Below are positions 24,031 through 32,028 of a stretch of DNA of 64,000 nt, piece after piece (the stretch's first letter is position 1; each line of letters opens with the position of its first letter). Under the pieces are notes generated by a model that saw only the letters and a list, made by a program, of their open reading frames with translations, was not told the origin of the DNA and did not search any database. The stretch lies in the NCBI RefSeq assembly GCF_012163145.1, contig NZ_JAAVTX010000005.1, forward strand, positions 248,001-312,000, read 5' to 3'. Source of the stretch: Falsiroseomonas frigidaquae. GTDB taxonomy: Bacteria > Pseudomonadota > Alphaproteobacteria > Acetobacterales > Acetobacteraceae. Both the position numbers and the translations under genes were made by a program.

Positions 24031-25377
24031 ATGATGTTCAAGAAGGTCCTCATCGCGAATCGCGGCGAGATCGCGCTGCGGGTGCATCGCGCCTGCCAGG
24101 AAATGGGCATCCGCACCGTCGCCGTGCACTCCACGGCCGACAACACCGCGATGCATGTGCGGCTGGCGGATGAAAGCGTCTGCATCGGCCCGCCCTCCGC
24201 CCGCGACAGCTACCTGAACATGGCGGCGATCCTGTCCGCCGCCGCGATCACGGGGGCGGAGGCGATCCACCCCGGCTACGGCTTCCTGTCCGAGAACGCG
24301 AACTTCGCCGAGATGGTGGAAGCGCACGGCCTGGCCTTCATTGGCCCGACCGCGGCGCATATCCGCATGATGGGTGACAAGATCGCGGCCAAGGATGCCA
24401 TGCGCTCGCTCGGCGTGCCGCTGGTGCCGGGCTCGCTCGGTGCGCTCGACAGCCTCGAGGAAGCCCGCGCCGTCGCGGAAGAAATCAAGTACCCGGTGCT
24501 GATCAAGGCCGCCGCCGGTGGCGGTGGCCGCGGCATGAAGGTGGCGCGTTCGGCGGATGAGCTGGAGGAAGCCTGGCGCGTCGCGCGCACGGAGTCCAAG
24601 GCCGCCTTCGGCGATGACAGCGTCTACATGGAAAAGTACCTGGACCGCCCGCGGCACATCGAGCTGCAGGTGATGGCCGACATGCACGGCAACGTCGTGC
24701 ATTTCGGCGAGCGGGACTGTTCCCTGCAGCGCCGCCACCAGAAGCTGGTGGAGGAAGCCGGCAGCCCGGTGCTGACGGCCGATGAGCGGGATGCACTCGG
24801 CGCCCAGGTCACCAAGGGCCTGCGCCAGCTCGGCTACCGCAACGCCGGCACGCTGGAATTCCTCTGGCAGGACGGCCAGTTCGCCTTCATCGAGATGAAC
24901 ACCCGCCTGCAGGTCGAACACCCGGTGACGGAGATGGTCTGCAACGTCGACCTGGTGAAGGAACAGCTGCGCGTCGCGGCCGGGGAGAAGCTGGGCTACA
25001 CCCAGGACGAGATCCGCTTCTCCGGCCACGCCATCGAATGCCGAATCACGGCGGAAGATCCCGAGACCTTCGTGCCGAACCCCGGCCGGGTGGATATGTA
25101 CCACGCCCCGGGCGGCCTCGGCGTGCGCGTCGATAGCGCGCTGTATTCCGGCTACACCGTGCCATCCAACTACGACAGCCTGGTTGCCAAGCTGGTGGTG
25201 CACGGCCAGACCCGGGCCGAGGCGATCGCCCGGCTGAAGCGGGCGCTGGCGGAGATGGTGATCTCCGGCATCAAGACCACGCTGCCGCTGCACCAGCGGA
25301 TCGTCGCGGACCCGGAATTCCAGGCCGGCGACTACACGATCCACTGGCTGGAGAACTTCGTCGCCCGCCAGGGCTGA
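24031..25377 (+). CDS. accC: Acetyl-CoA carboxylase biotin carboxylase subunit
   Basis: 448 aa, full length. KVLIANRGEIALRVHRACQEMG begins the first domain. The ATP-grasp glycine loop is KAAAGGGGRGMK near 160, and EMNTRLQVEHPVTE near 290 holds the metal and catalytic residues. It carboxylates biotin on AccB using ATP and bicarbonate. GAAGGA precedes twin ATGs at 24031 and 24034. Confidence 0.97.
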   Translation: MMFKKVLIANRGEIALRVHRACQEMGIRTVAVHSTADNTAMHVRLADESVCIGPPSARDSYLNMAAILSAAAITGAEAIHPGYGFLSENANFAEMVEAHGLAFIGPTAAHIRMMGDKIAAKDAMRSLGVPLVPGSLGALDSLEEARAVAEEIKYPVLIKAAAGGGGRGMKVARSADELEEAWRVARTESKAAFGDDSVYMEKYLDRPRHIELQVMADMHGNVVHFGERDCSLQRRHQKLVEEAGSPVLTADERDALGAQVTKGLRQLGYRNAGTLEFLWQDGQFAFIEMNTRLQVEHPVTEMVCNVDLVKEQLRVAAGEKLGYTQDEIRFSGHAIECRITAEDPETFVPNPGRVDMYHAPGGLGVRVDSALYSGYTVPSNYDSLVAKLVVHGQTRAEAIARLKRALAEMVISGIKTTLPLHQRIVADPEFQAGDYTIHWLENFVARQG

Positions 25378-25456
25378 TCCTGGCGGCGACCTTTCCTGAC
25401 ACCGAGTGAAACAGGCTGCCCTCGCGATGCCGCGTTGATTGCCGCATAGTGGGCGC

Positions 25457-26125
25457 GTGAGCAGGCGCCAGTTCGAGATCACCCCTGACCTGATGCTCCG
25501 CGCCTATCGAGCGGGGTTGTTTCCCATGGCCGAGACCCGGCGGGGAGACCGGCTGTACTGGCTGGACCCGGAGCTTCGCGGCGTATTGCCGCTGGACCGC
25601 TTCCACCTGCCCCGCCGGCTGCGCCGTACCGTGCTGTCCGGCCCCTTCACCGTCACCACCAACCGGGATTTCCACGGTGTCATCGCCGCCTGTGCCGCCC
25701 CCGGCGAGGGACGCGAGGACACCTGGATCAACCCGGAGATCGAGCGCCTGTTCGGCGCCCTGCACCGCATGGGCCACGCGCATTCGGTGGAGGCCTGGCT
25801 GCCCGGCGAGGGCGGGCCGCAACTGGCCGGTGGGCTGTATGGCGTGGCCCTCGGCGGCGCCTTCTTCGGGGAGAGCATGTTCAGCCGGGCGCGCGATGCC
25901 TCGAAGGTCGCGCTGGTGCATCTGGTTGCGCGGCTGCGGCTGTTCGGCTTCACCCTGCTGGACGCGCAGTTCCAGACCGCTCACCTGGCGCAGTTCGGCT
26001 GCCAGGAAGTGCCGCGCCAGGCCTATAAGCGCCTGCTGTCGGAGGCGGTGGAGGAACAGGCGCGCTGGCAGGATGCGGTGGCGGCCGAGTCGGTGGCCGA
26101 GGAAATCCGTCGCCTCGGCGCTTGA
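25457..26125 (+). CDS. aat: Leucyl/phenylalanyl-tRNA-protein transferase
   Basis: 222 aa. It adds Leu/Phe to N-terminal Lys/Arg of proteins, creating N-degrons read by ClpS-ClpA, both of which are encoded at 38.4-41.3 kb in this window. Motifs: [10 protein letters not shown], a WWSP-type position reading YWLDP, and [20 protein letters not shown]. The start is GTG 25457. It is convergent with the DUF2155 gene, 13 nt apart. Confidence 0.94.
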   Translation: MSRRQFEITPDLMLRAYRAGLFPMAETRRGDRLYWLDPELRGVLPLDRFHLPRRLRRTVLSGPFTVTTNRDFHGVIAACAAPGEGREDTWINPEIERLFGALHRMGHAHSVEAWLPGEGGPQLAGGLYGVALGGAFFGESMFSRARDASKVALVHLVARLRLFGFTLLDAQFQTAHLAQFGCQEVPRQAYKRLLSEAVEEQARWQDAVAAESVAEEIRRLGA

Positions 26126-26138
26126 CCAGGGCGTGCGG

Positions 26139-26504
26139 CTACGGCTGCGCCCGGCATTCCAGGATGCGGATGTCATAGACCGGGTGCAGCAGCATGTTCA
26201 CGCCCGGCGCCTCGGCGAACATCCAGCCGCGGAATACCGGGTTCTGCTCGGCCGGCAGCCGGCTGTCGCTGATCTCCATCCAGGCTGCCGCGTCCGGCAC
26301 CTCATCCGGCGGGCGGGCATGGCAGGCGCGCACGGTGATGGTCAGGCTGCCGAAGCGCTCCGGCTGGTTCAGCGCGGCGCGCAGCACGGTGATCCGCGCC
26401 GTCACCTTGTCCAGCGCCTGCAGCACGGCGAGGCGCCGCGGCTGCCATTCCTGGGCGTAGACCGGGGTCGCGAGCAGCAGGAACGCAAGGGCCCAGCGCA
26501 TCAT
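26139..26504 (-). CDS. DUF2155 family secreted protein
   Basis: 121 aa. The signal peptide ends in PVYAQ near 18. The DUF2155 core is clear: LDKVTARITVL, FGSLTITVRACHARPPDE, RGWMFAEAPGVNMLLHPVYDIRILEC. It is alphaproteobacterial and of unknown function. It is the last gene of a minus-strand group NDUFA12-mlaD-71 aa-DUF2155 and overlaps the 71-aa gene by ATGA. Confidence 0.88.
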   Translation of the reverse strand: MMRWALAFLLLATPVYAQEWQPRRLAVLQALDKVTARITVLRAALNQPERFGSLTITVRACHARPPDEVPDAAAWMEISDSRLPAEQNPVFRGWMFAEAPGVNMLLHPVYDIRILECRAQP

Positions 26505-26716
26505 GGCCGCTTCGGGCTCGGCAGCGCGGCAACCAGGTCAGCCAGCACCTTGCGCATCGCGGTCTCATCCACGCCCATCAGCACGGCATCCTCGAAGGCG
26601 TCACGCAGCACCTGGGCGGCCTCCCGGTGGTTCTCGGCCAGCACCTTCAGCTTCTCCCGGCAGGATAGCGGCGCACCATCCGCGCCGGGCCAGGTGGCCG
26701 GCGGGTCGAGGCTCAT
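26501..26716 (-). CDS. Small hypothetical protein
   Basis: 71 aa, helical and charged (SCREKLKVLAENHREAAQVLRDAFEDAVLMG). No signal or membrane segment and no family recognised. Its position between mlaD (10 nt gap) and DUF2155 (4-nt overlap) supports it as a real, co-translated gene. Confidence 0.65.
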   Translation of the reverse strand: MSLDPPATWPGADGAPLSCREKLKVLAENHREAAQVLRDAFEDAVLMGVDETAMRKVLADLVAALPSPKRP

Positions 26717-26726
26717 GGCGGGGGGC

Positions 26727-27242
26727 TCATGGCTGGGCCGGGGTGCCGAGGCTCGGCGCGGCGGGGGCGGCCTCGCCCCGGCTGGGCTGGCCCTCGGTCA
26801 TCGAGAAGATGAAGCGGCCGAGCAGGCTTTCCAGGCTGATGGCGGATTGCGTGATGGTGATCTCCGCGCCATCGGCCAGGATGCGCTCCGACCCGCCCGG
26901 CACGAGGGAGACGAAGCGCCCGCCTAGCAGGCCCTCGCTGGCGATCTCGGCGGAGCTGTCGGAGGGCATGCGGAGGCTTGCATCGATGCGCATGGTCAGC
27001 ACGGCGAGGAAGGTCTGCGGGTCGATCCGCTGGTCCACCACGCTGCCGACCTTCACGCCCGCGACGCGCACATCGGCGCCGGGCGCCAGCCCGTCGATCC
27101 GGTCGAACTTGGCGGAAAGCGTCAGCGCCGGGCCGGAGAAGCCGCCGCGGCCACTATTCGTCACGGCATAGGCGAGGAAGCTGCCGGCCACGAGCAGCAC
27201 CAGCGCGCCGGCCAGGATCTCGGCGTAGGAACGGCCCTTCAT
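26727..27242 (-). CDS. mlaD: MlaD/MCE-domain lipid transport protein
   Basis: 171 aa. One N-terminal membrane anchor (AEILAGALVLLVAGSFLAYAV) is followed by a single MCE domain (LTLSAKFDRIDGLAPGADVRVAGVKVGSV, ASEGLLGGRFVSLVPGG) and a short Ala/Pro-rich tail. MlaD hexamers bind phospholipids moving between the membranes. The other mla genes are not here; a separate mlaD in this alphaproteobacterial gene cluster is common. Confidence 0.92.
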   Translation of the reverse strand: MKGRSYAEILAGALVLLVAGSFLAYAVTNSGRGGFSGPALTLSAKFDRIDGLAPGADVRVAGVKVGSVVDQRIDPQTFLAVLTMRIDASLRMPSDSSAEIASEGLLGGRFVSLVPGGSERILADGAEITITQSAISLESLLGRFIFSMTEGQPSRGEAAPAAPSLGTPAQP

Positions 27243-27270
27243 ATCTGTCGATCCCGGTTGGGGCGGTTCA

Positions 27271-27627
27271 TCAGGAGCCGGGCGTCCAGGCCTCGTAGTC
27301 GCCGGTCGTCACCTGCCGGCGGCCACCGGAATAATCATGGCCGGCAGGGTGCCAGGCGAGCGCGGTGCCGGTCGGGTTCGGGCGATGCTCGGCCATCCAG
27401 GGATAGCGCTTTTGCTCCGGCATCGGCACGGCAGCGGTGTGATGTAGCCAGCCATGCCATTCCGGCGGGACGGAGGTCGGGTCGGGGGCGCCGGCAAACA
27501 GCACCCAGCGGCGCTTGCGGCCGTATTGCAGATAGTCCCGGCGGGACTCGTAATAGGCGTTGCCGAAGCGGTCCGTGCCGACCTTGCGGCCGGACAGGGC
27601 GGTGGTCAGGCGCATCATCAGCGACAT
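27271..27627 (-). CDS. NDUFA12-family complex I accessory protein
   Basis: 118 aa from ATG 27627. Family hallmarks: GTDRFGNAYYESR, KRRWVLFAG, PPEWHGWLHHTAA and the late YEAWTPG. This is one of the supernumerary subunits that alphaproteobacterial complex I shares with mitochondria; it binds the peripheral arm. The longer upstream reading is unsupported. It heads the minus-strand group ending with DUF2155. Confidence 0.92.
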   Translation of the reverse strand: MSLMMRLTTALSGRKVGTDRFGNAYYESRRDYLQYGRKRRWVLFAGAPDPTSVPPEWHGWLHHTAAVPMPEQKRYPWMAEHRPNPTGTALAWHPAGHDYSGGRRQVTTGDYEAWTPGS

Positions 27628-27808
27628 GTGCGGTCCTTGGTCACGGCGCGGGAGGGGGCCGTCCTGGCATCTGCCGGGCCCCGCAGTTTCGCACAACCGG
27701 CCGGGCCACGCAAAACCATGTGTTGTCCACAGGATGTTGGGGATGCGGCGCGTTTTGCCCACCAGATACGGCTTCCGCCCTGCCGCCAGGGCCTTTAGGC
27801 TTCACGCC

Positions 27809-29341
27809 ATGACAACACTCGCCGGAACGCTGTGGGACCAGGTAGGGCTGTGGCGGGTGCGCGCCGCGCCCGATCCCGACGCCACCCCCCGCCCGATTGC
27901 GCTGCCCGTTTCCTGGGATGAACAGGCGGCGGAGGCACTGGCCGCCCTGGCCCCGGGCAGCGGCCCGGTGGTGTTCCCGAAGCTGGCCGAGGGCTGGATC
28001 AGCCGGTTGGCGTTGCGCGGGCGGGAACTCGGCTTGCTCGCCGATGCCGCCGCGCAGGATGGCTTCGCCCACGCGCTGCGCGCCCTGTTGCTGTCCCGCC
28101 GGGGTGCGCCCGGCGTGGCGATCTGGCGCGCGGAAGCGCGCGGCGCATCCCGCTTCGTGCTGAACCTGCCGGCCTTCCTGGAGGCCGATGGCGGCTTCGA
28201 CACCGCGCGCTACGCGGCCGCCGTGGCGCTGGCGGTGCGCGCGCTGGATATCTGGACCGGCGCCAAGGCGCCGCGGCTGTGTGTCGGCTATGCCGATCTT
28301 GCCGGCATGCTGGCCAGCCTCGGCCTGCGCTATGGCAGTGCGGAGGCGCGCGCCGTCGGTGCCGCCGTCGCCGCCCTGACCCGTGGCGCGGCGGAAGCCG
28401 AATCGGGAAGGCTCGCCGACATCCTGGGCGCGAAGGAGCCGCTGGCGCTGTTCGCCCCCGCCCCGCCGGGTGCCACGGTGGTGCCGGGCCTGGCGGAAGC
28501 CGCGCGCGCGGCGCTGGAGGCCGCGGCCGGCAGCCTCGGCCTGCGGCACCAGGCGCTGGTGGCGCTGGCCGCGCCGGATTGCGTTGAGGCGCTGCTGGGT
28601 GCCGAGACCGGCGGCCTCGCCCCCGCCCCCGGCGCCACCCGCCTGGCGCTGGACCAGCACGGATGGGTGGCGGAGGTGCCGAGTCGCGCCGCGCTGCGCA
28701 TCGGCCGCGCGCAGGCGGAGGCGCTGCTGGCGCCCGTGCCGGATGCCGATTGGATCGCGATGGCGCAGGCCGCCGCGCCCTTCCTGCACCTGCCGCCGCC
28801 GATGCCGGTGGCCGAGGCCGCCCCGGCCCGCGCCGCCCCGCCGCTGCCGGAACGCGCGGCGACGCAGCCGCTGCGGCCCTCGGGGTCCGTCTGGCGGGTC
28901 TCGGTCGGCGGCCACAAGGTGGTGCTGCGGACGGCAGAGGACCAGCAGGGCCGGCTTTCCGAGGTCACCATCGCGCTGACCAAGGAGTCCGCCGCCTATC
29001 GCAGCCTGATGGACGCGATGCTGCAGGCGGTCTCGATCGGGCTGGCCTCCGGCGTGAAGCTGGACAGCTTCATCGAGGCCTATGCCTATACCCGCTTCGG
29101 TCCGGCCGGCACGGTGGAGGGCGACCCGGCGATCCGCCGCGCCACCTCGGTGCTGGACTGGGCCTTCCGGCGGCTGGCGCTGGATTATCTCGGGCGGCGC
29201 GACCTGGCGGACCCGTCGGAGGAGGATTGCGCGCCGGATGCCACGGGGCATGCGGCGGAACAGCTGCCCCTGCTGCCGATGGACCTGCCGGAGACCCCCA
29301 CGCCGCGGGCGCGGCGGCGGCAGTTGAAGCTGGTGGGGTAA
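27809..29341 (+). CDS. Degenerate B12-dependent ribonucleotide reductase relative with TSCPD-type domain
   Basis: 510 aa. Residues about 360-470 (VGGHKVVLRT, ESAAYRSLMDAMLQAVSIGL, YTRFGPAGTVEGDP, SVLDWAFRRLALDYLGR) match the C-terminal region of class II ribonucleotide reductase NrdJ. Upstream, FVLNLPAFLEADGGFD and CVGYADLAGMLASLGLRYGS resemble the later part of the NrdJ barrel. The N-terminal half, the N-x-C-x-E radical-cysteine motif and the C-terminal zinc/cysteine tail are all absent. It is probably a non-catalytic paralogue, perhaps regulatory, with a full nrdJ elsewhere. ATG 27809. Confidence 0.7.
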   Translation: MTTLAGTLWDQVGLWRVRAAPDPDATPRPIALPVSWDEQAAEALAALAPGSGPVVFPKLAEGWISRLALRGRELGLLADAAAQDGFAHALRALLLSRRGAPGVAIWRAEARGASRFVLNLPAFLEADGGFDTARYAAAVALAVRALDIWTGAKAPRLCVGYADLAGMLASLGLRYGSAEARAVGAAVAALTRGAAEAESGRLADILGAKEPLALFAPAPPGATVVPGLAEAARAALEAAAGSLGLRHQALVALAAPDCVEALLGAETGGLAPAPGATRLALDQHGWVAEVPSRAALRIGRAQAEALLAPVPDADWIAMAQAAAPFLHLPPPMPVAEAAPARAAPPLPERAATQPLRPSGSVWRVSVGGHKVVLRTAEDQQGRLSEVTIALTKESAAYRSLMDAMLQAVSIGLASGVKLDSFIEAYAYTRFGPAGTVEGDPAIRRATSVLDWAFRRLALDYLGRRDLADPSEEDCAPDATGHAAEQLPLLPMDLPETPTPRARRRQLKLVG

Positions 29342-29353
29342 AGGGGCGCGTAG

Positions 29354-29443
29354 GCCCCCACCCCGACCCTCCCCCGCTGCGCAGGGGAGGGAGAAGATGC
29401 GCTTCCCTCCCCCGCGCTTGCGGGGGAGGGTCAGGGTGGGGGC
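29354..29443. repeat. REP-like palindromic intergenic repeat, copy 2
   Basis: A 24-nt outer arm beginning GCCCCCACCCC pairs with the other end of the 90-bp element with one mismatch. Two inner CCCTCCCCC-type hairpins lie between. It is related to the element at 9161-9274 and lies between the NrdJ-like gene and ridA. Confidence 0.75.
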
Positions 29444-29483
29444 AGCAGCCTCGCGACCACCCATCTCAACAAGGACCGCAAAA

Positions 29484-29948
29484 ATGCCCGGCACCGTCGA
29501 CGCCAACCTCGCCAAGCTCGGCATCACCCTGCCGCAGGCGCCCGCGCCCGTCGCGAACTACATCGGCTTCAACCAGGTCGGGAACCTGCTGGTCGTCTCC
29601 GGCCAGATTCCGCTGGTGGATGGCAAGATCAGCACCACCGGCAAGCTCGGCGCCGGCGTCTCGATCGAGGAAGGTCAGGCCGCCGCGCGCACCTGCTTCA
29701 TCAACCTGGTGGCGCAGGTGAAGGCGGCGGTGGGCGACCTGGACCGGGTGAAGCGCGTGGTGCGCCTCGGCGGCTTCATCGCCTGCGGGCCCGAATTCAC
29801 GCAGCATGCGCTGGTGATGAATGGCGCCTCCGACATGGCCGTCGCGGTGTTCGGCGATGCCGGGCGCCATGCGCGCAGCACCATCGGCGTTCCCTCCCTG
29901 CCCGGCGATGCGGCGGTGGAAGTGGAAGGCATGTTCGAGATCGGCTGA
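29484..29948 (+). CDS. RidA/YjgF-family protein
   Basis: 154 aa. Family elements: VANYIGFNQVGNLLVVSGQIPLVDG, AAARTCFINLVAQVKAAVGDLDRVKRVVRL, and HARSTIGVPSLPGDAAVEVE with the conserved arginine. It is the longer YjgF subgroup (about 150 aa) and should deaminate reactive enamines/imines. ATG 29484 has AAGGA upstream. A 39-nt gap precedes the FemAB-like gene. Confidence 0.9.
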   Translation: MPGTVDANLAKLGITLPQAPAPVANYIGFNQVGNLLVVSGQIPLVDGKISTTGKLGAGVSIEEGQAAARTCFINLVAQVKAAVGDLDRVKRVVRLGGFIACGPEFTQHALVMNGASDMAVAVFGDAGRHARSTIGVPSLPGDAAVEVEGMFEIG

Positions 29949-29987
29949 GGCATTGCCGCGGCTCGGGCGCGCCCAATTTTGAGCGGC

Positions 29988-31139
29988 ATGCCCGAACTCA
30001 GCCTGTCCCTGCACCGCGCCATCGCGGATATCCCGCCGCTGGACTGGGATGCCTGCGCCGGCGGCGGCAACCCCTTCGTCAGCCACGCCTTCCTCCTCGC
30101 CCTGGAGGAATCCGGCAGCATCGGCGGGCGCAGCGGCTGGCTGCCGCAGCATGCGGCGTTGCGCAACGAGGCCGGCCGCCTGCTGGCCTGCGCGCCCTGC
30201 TACGCCAAGGCGCATAGCCAGGGCGAATATGTCTTCGACCATGGCTGGGCCGATGCCTTCGAGCGGGCCGGTGGCCGCTACTATCCGAAGCTGCAGGTCG
30301 CCGCCCCCTTCAGCCCGGTGCCCGGGCCGCGGCTGCTGGTGCGGCCGGATGCGGGCATCGGGGTGGAGGCGCTGGCGCAGGGCCTGGTGCAGGCCTGCGG
30401 GCAGCTCGATCTCTCGTCCGTTCACTGTACCTTCTGCACGCCGGGCGAGTGGGAAGCCCTGGGCGAGGCCGGCTGGCTGCAGCGCATCGGCACGCAATTC
30501 CATTGGTCCAATGCCGGCTATGGGTGTTTCGACGATTTCCTCGCGGCGCTGTCCAGCCGCAAGCGCAAGCAGATCAGGCGCGAGCGGCGCGATGCCGAGC
30601 AGTCCGGCTTCGTGCTGAAGACGCTACGCGGGCATGAGATCACGCCGCGGCACTGGGAGGCGTTTCATCGATTCTACGTCTCGACCTCCGACAAGAAATG
30701 GGGCCGCAGCGCCTATTTGAAAAAGTCCTTCTGGCCGCTGCTGGGCGAACGACTCGGTGACAGGGTCGTGCTGATGGTGGCGGAGCAGGACGGCGAGCCG
30801 GTGGCCGGCGCGCTGAACCTGCTGGGCGCGGATGCACTGTATGGCCGCAACTGGGGCTGCCTGGTGGACGCGCCCTTCCTGCATTTCGAGCTATGCTACT
30901 ACCGCGCCATCGACTTCGCGATCGAGCACAAGCTGCCCCGCGTCGAGGCCGGCGCGCAGGGCGAGCACAAGATCCAGCGCGGCTACCTTCCGGTGCCGAC
31001 CTATTCCGCGCATTGGATCCAGCATCCGGGCCTGCGCCGCGCGGTGGCCGATTTCCTGTCCCAGGAGCGCCCGGCGATGCTGGCGGAGATCGAGGCGCTG
31101 CACGAGCTTTCGCCCTTCAAGCGCGAGGGCGAGGGGTAG
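29988..31139 (+). CDS. FemAB-like GNAT-fold acyltransferase (PF04339 type)
   Basis: 383 aa. Landmarks: GNPFVSHAFLLALEESGS near 25, EYVFDHGWADAFE, YYPKLQVAAPFSPVPGPRLLV, SSRKRKQIRRERRD near 195, and GRNWGCLVDAPFLHFELCYYRAIDFAI near 285. The family is described as peptidogalycan/GNAT-like, and its acceptor is not established. No signal peptide, so it acts in the cytoplasm. ATG 29988 is preferred over TTG 29979. The next gene starts one base after its stop, showing tight coupling. Confidence 0.85.
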   Translation: MPELSLSLHRAIADIPPLDWDACAGGGNPFVSHAFLLALEESGSIGGRSGWLPQHAALRNEAGRLLACAPCYAKAHSQGEYVFDHGWADAFERAGGRYYPKLQVAAPFSPVPGPRLLVRPDAGIGVEALAQGLVQACGQLDLSSVHCTFCTPGEWEALGEAGWLQRIGTQFHWSNAGYGCFDDFLAALSSRKRKQIRRERRDAEQSGFVLKTLRGHEITPRHWEAFHRFYVSTSDKKWGRSAYLKKSFWPLLGERLGDRVVLMVAEQDGEPVAGALNLLGADALYGRNWGCLVDAPFLHFELCYYRAIDFAIEHKLPRVEAGAQGEHKIQRGYLPVPTYSAHWIQHPGLRRAVADFLSQERPAMLAEIEALHELSPFKREGEG

Positions 31140-31140
31140 C

Positions 31141-32019
31141 GTGCTGACGGCCTATGCGCAGCTTGCGTCCTCCATGGCGCTGGTCGGCGCCAATGTCGGC
31201 GTCGCCAAGCTGCTCGCGGCCTCCCTGCCCATTCCGATGATCGCCGGGCTGCGCTGCCTGCTGGCGGTGGCGGTGCTGTTTCCGCTGGCGCGGGTGATGG
31301 AAGGCGGCGTGCGGCCGGACCGGCGCAGCCTGTGGAACCTGGCCTGGCAGGCCGCCTTCGGCACGGTGATCTACAATGCCGGGCTGCTGGCGGGACTGCG
31401 TCTGACGACGGCGCTGGAGGCCGGGCTGGTGCTGGCCACGCTGCCCGCCGTGGTCGCCATCGGCAGCGCGCTATGGCTGCGGGAGACGCTGCCGCCACGG
31501 CAATGGGCGGCGGTGGCGCTGGCCGCTTTTGGCATGGCGGCGATCACGCTCGCCCGCACCGGCGCGGAAGGCAGCGGCAGCCTGCTGGGCAATTTGCTGG
31601 TGTTCGGCGGGGTGTGCGGGGAGGCGATGTATGTGCTGCTGGCCAAGCGCATCGCCGGCCGCGTGCCGGTGGTGACGGCCAGCCTGTGGATGCAGGGTTT
31701 CTCGGTGCTGTTCCTGCTGCCCTTCTGCCTGCCGGTGCTGGGCAGCGTCGCCGCGCTGGCCGACCCCGCTGTGGCCGGGCTGCTGGTGTTCCACAGCCTG
31801 ACCACGAGCGTGATCTGCCTGCTGCTCTGGTATGCCGGCATGAAGCGCGCGCCGGCCGGCATCGCCGGCATCTTCACGGCCTTCCTGCCGGCGACGGCGG
31901 CGCTGGTGGCGGTGGGCTTCCTCGGCGAGACCTTCTCCGCCGTGCATGCGGCAGGCTTCGTGCTGCTGACCGGCAGCATGCTGCTGGCCACCTGGCCATC
32001 CCGGAGGCGAAACGCCTAG
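31141..32019 (+). CDS. EamA-family (DMT superfamily) transporter
   Basis: 292 aa, ten hydrophobic segments in two EamA repeats of about 140 residues. The first repeat has ASMALVGANVGVAKLL, the second GGVCGEAMYVLLAKRIAG. These export or exchange small metabolites such as amino acids. The start is GTG 31141, 2 nt after the preceding stop, so longer readings overlap the acyltransferase and are rejected. Confidence 0.9.
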   Translation: MLTAYAQLASSMALVGANVGVAKLLAASLPIPMIAGLRCLLAVAVLFPLARVMEGGVRPDRRSLWNLAWQAAFGTVIYNAGLLAGLRLTTALEAGLVLATLPAVVAIGSALWLRETLPPRQWAAVALAAFGMAAITLARTGAEGSGSLLGNLLVFGGVCGEAMYVLLAKRIAGRVPVVTASLWMQGFSVLFLLPFCLPVLGSVAALADPAVAGLLVFHSLTTSVICLLLWYAGMKRAPAGIAGIFTAFLPATAALVAVGFLGETFSAVHAAGFVLLTGSMLLATWPSRRRNA

Positions 32020-32028
32020 GCTGTGCCG

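Noticed and set aside
29354-29443. CRISPR-like or insertion-sequence end
   Set aside because: Only nested inverted repeats, with no regular spacer pattern, target-site duplication or transposase.
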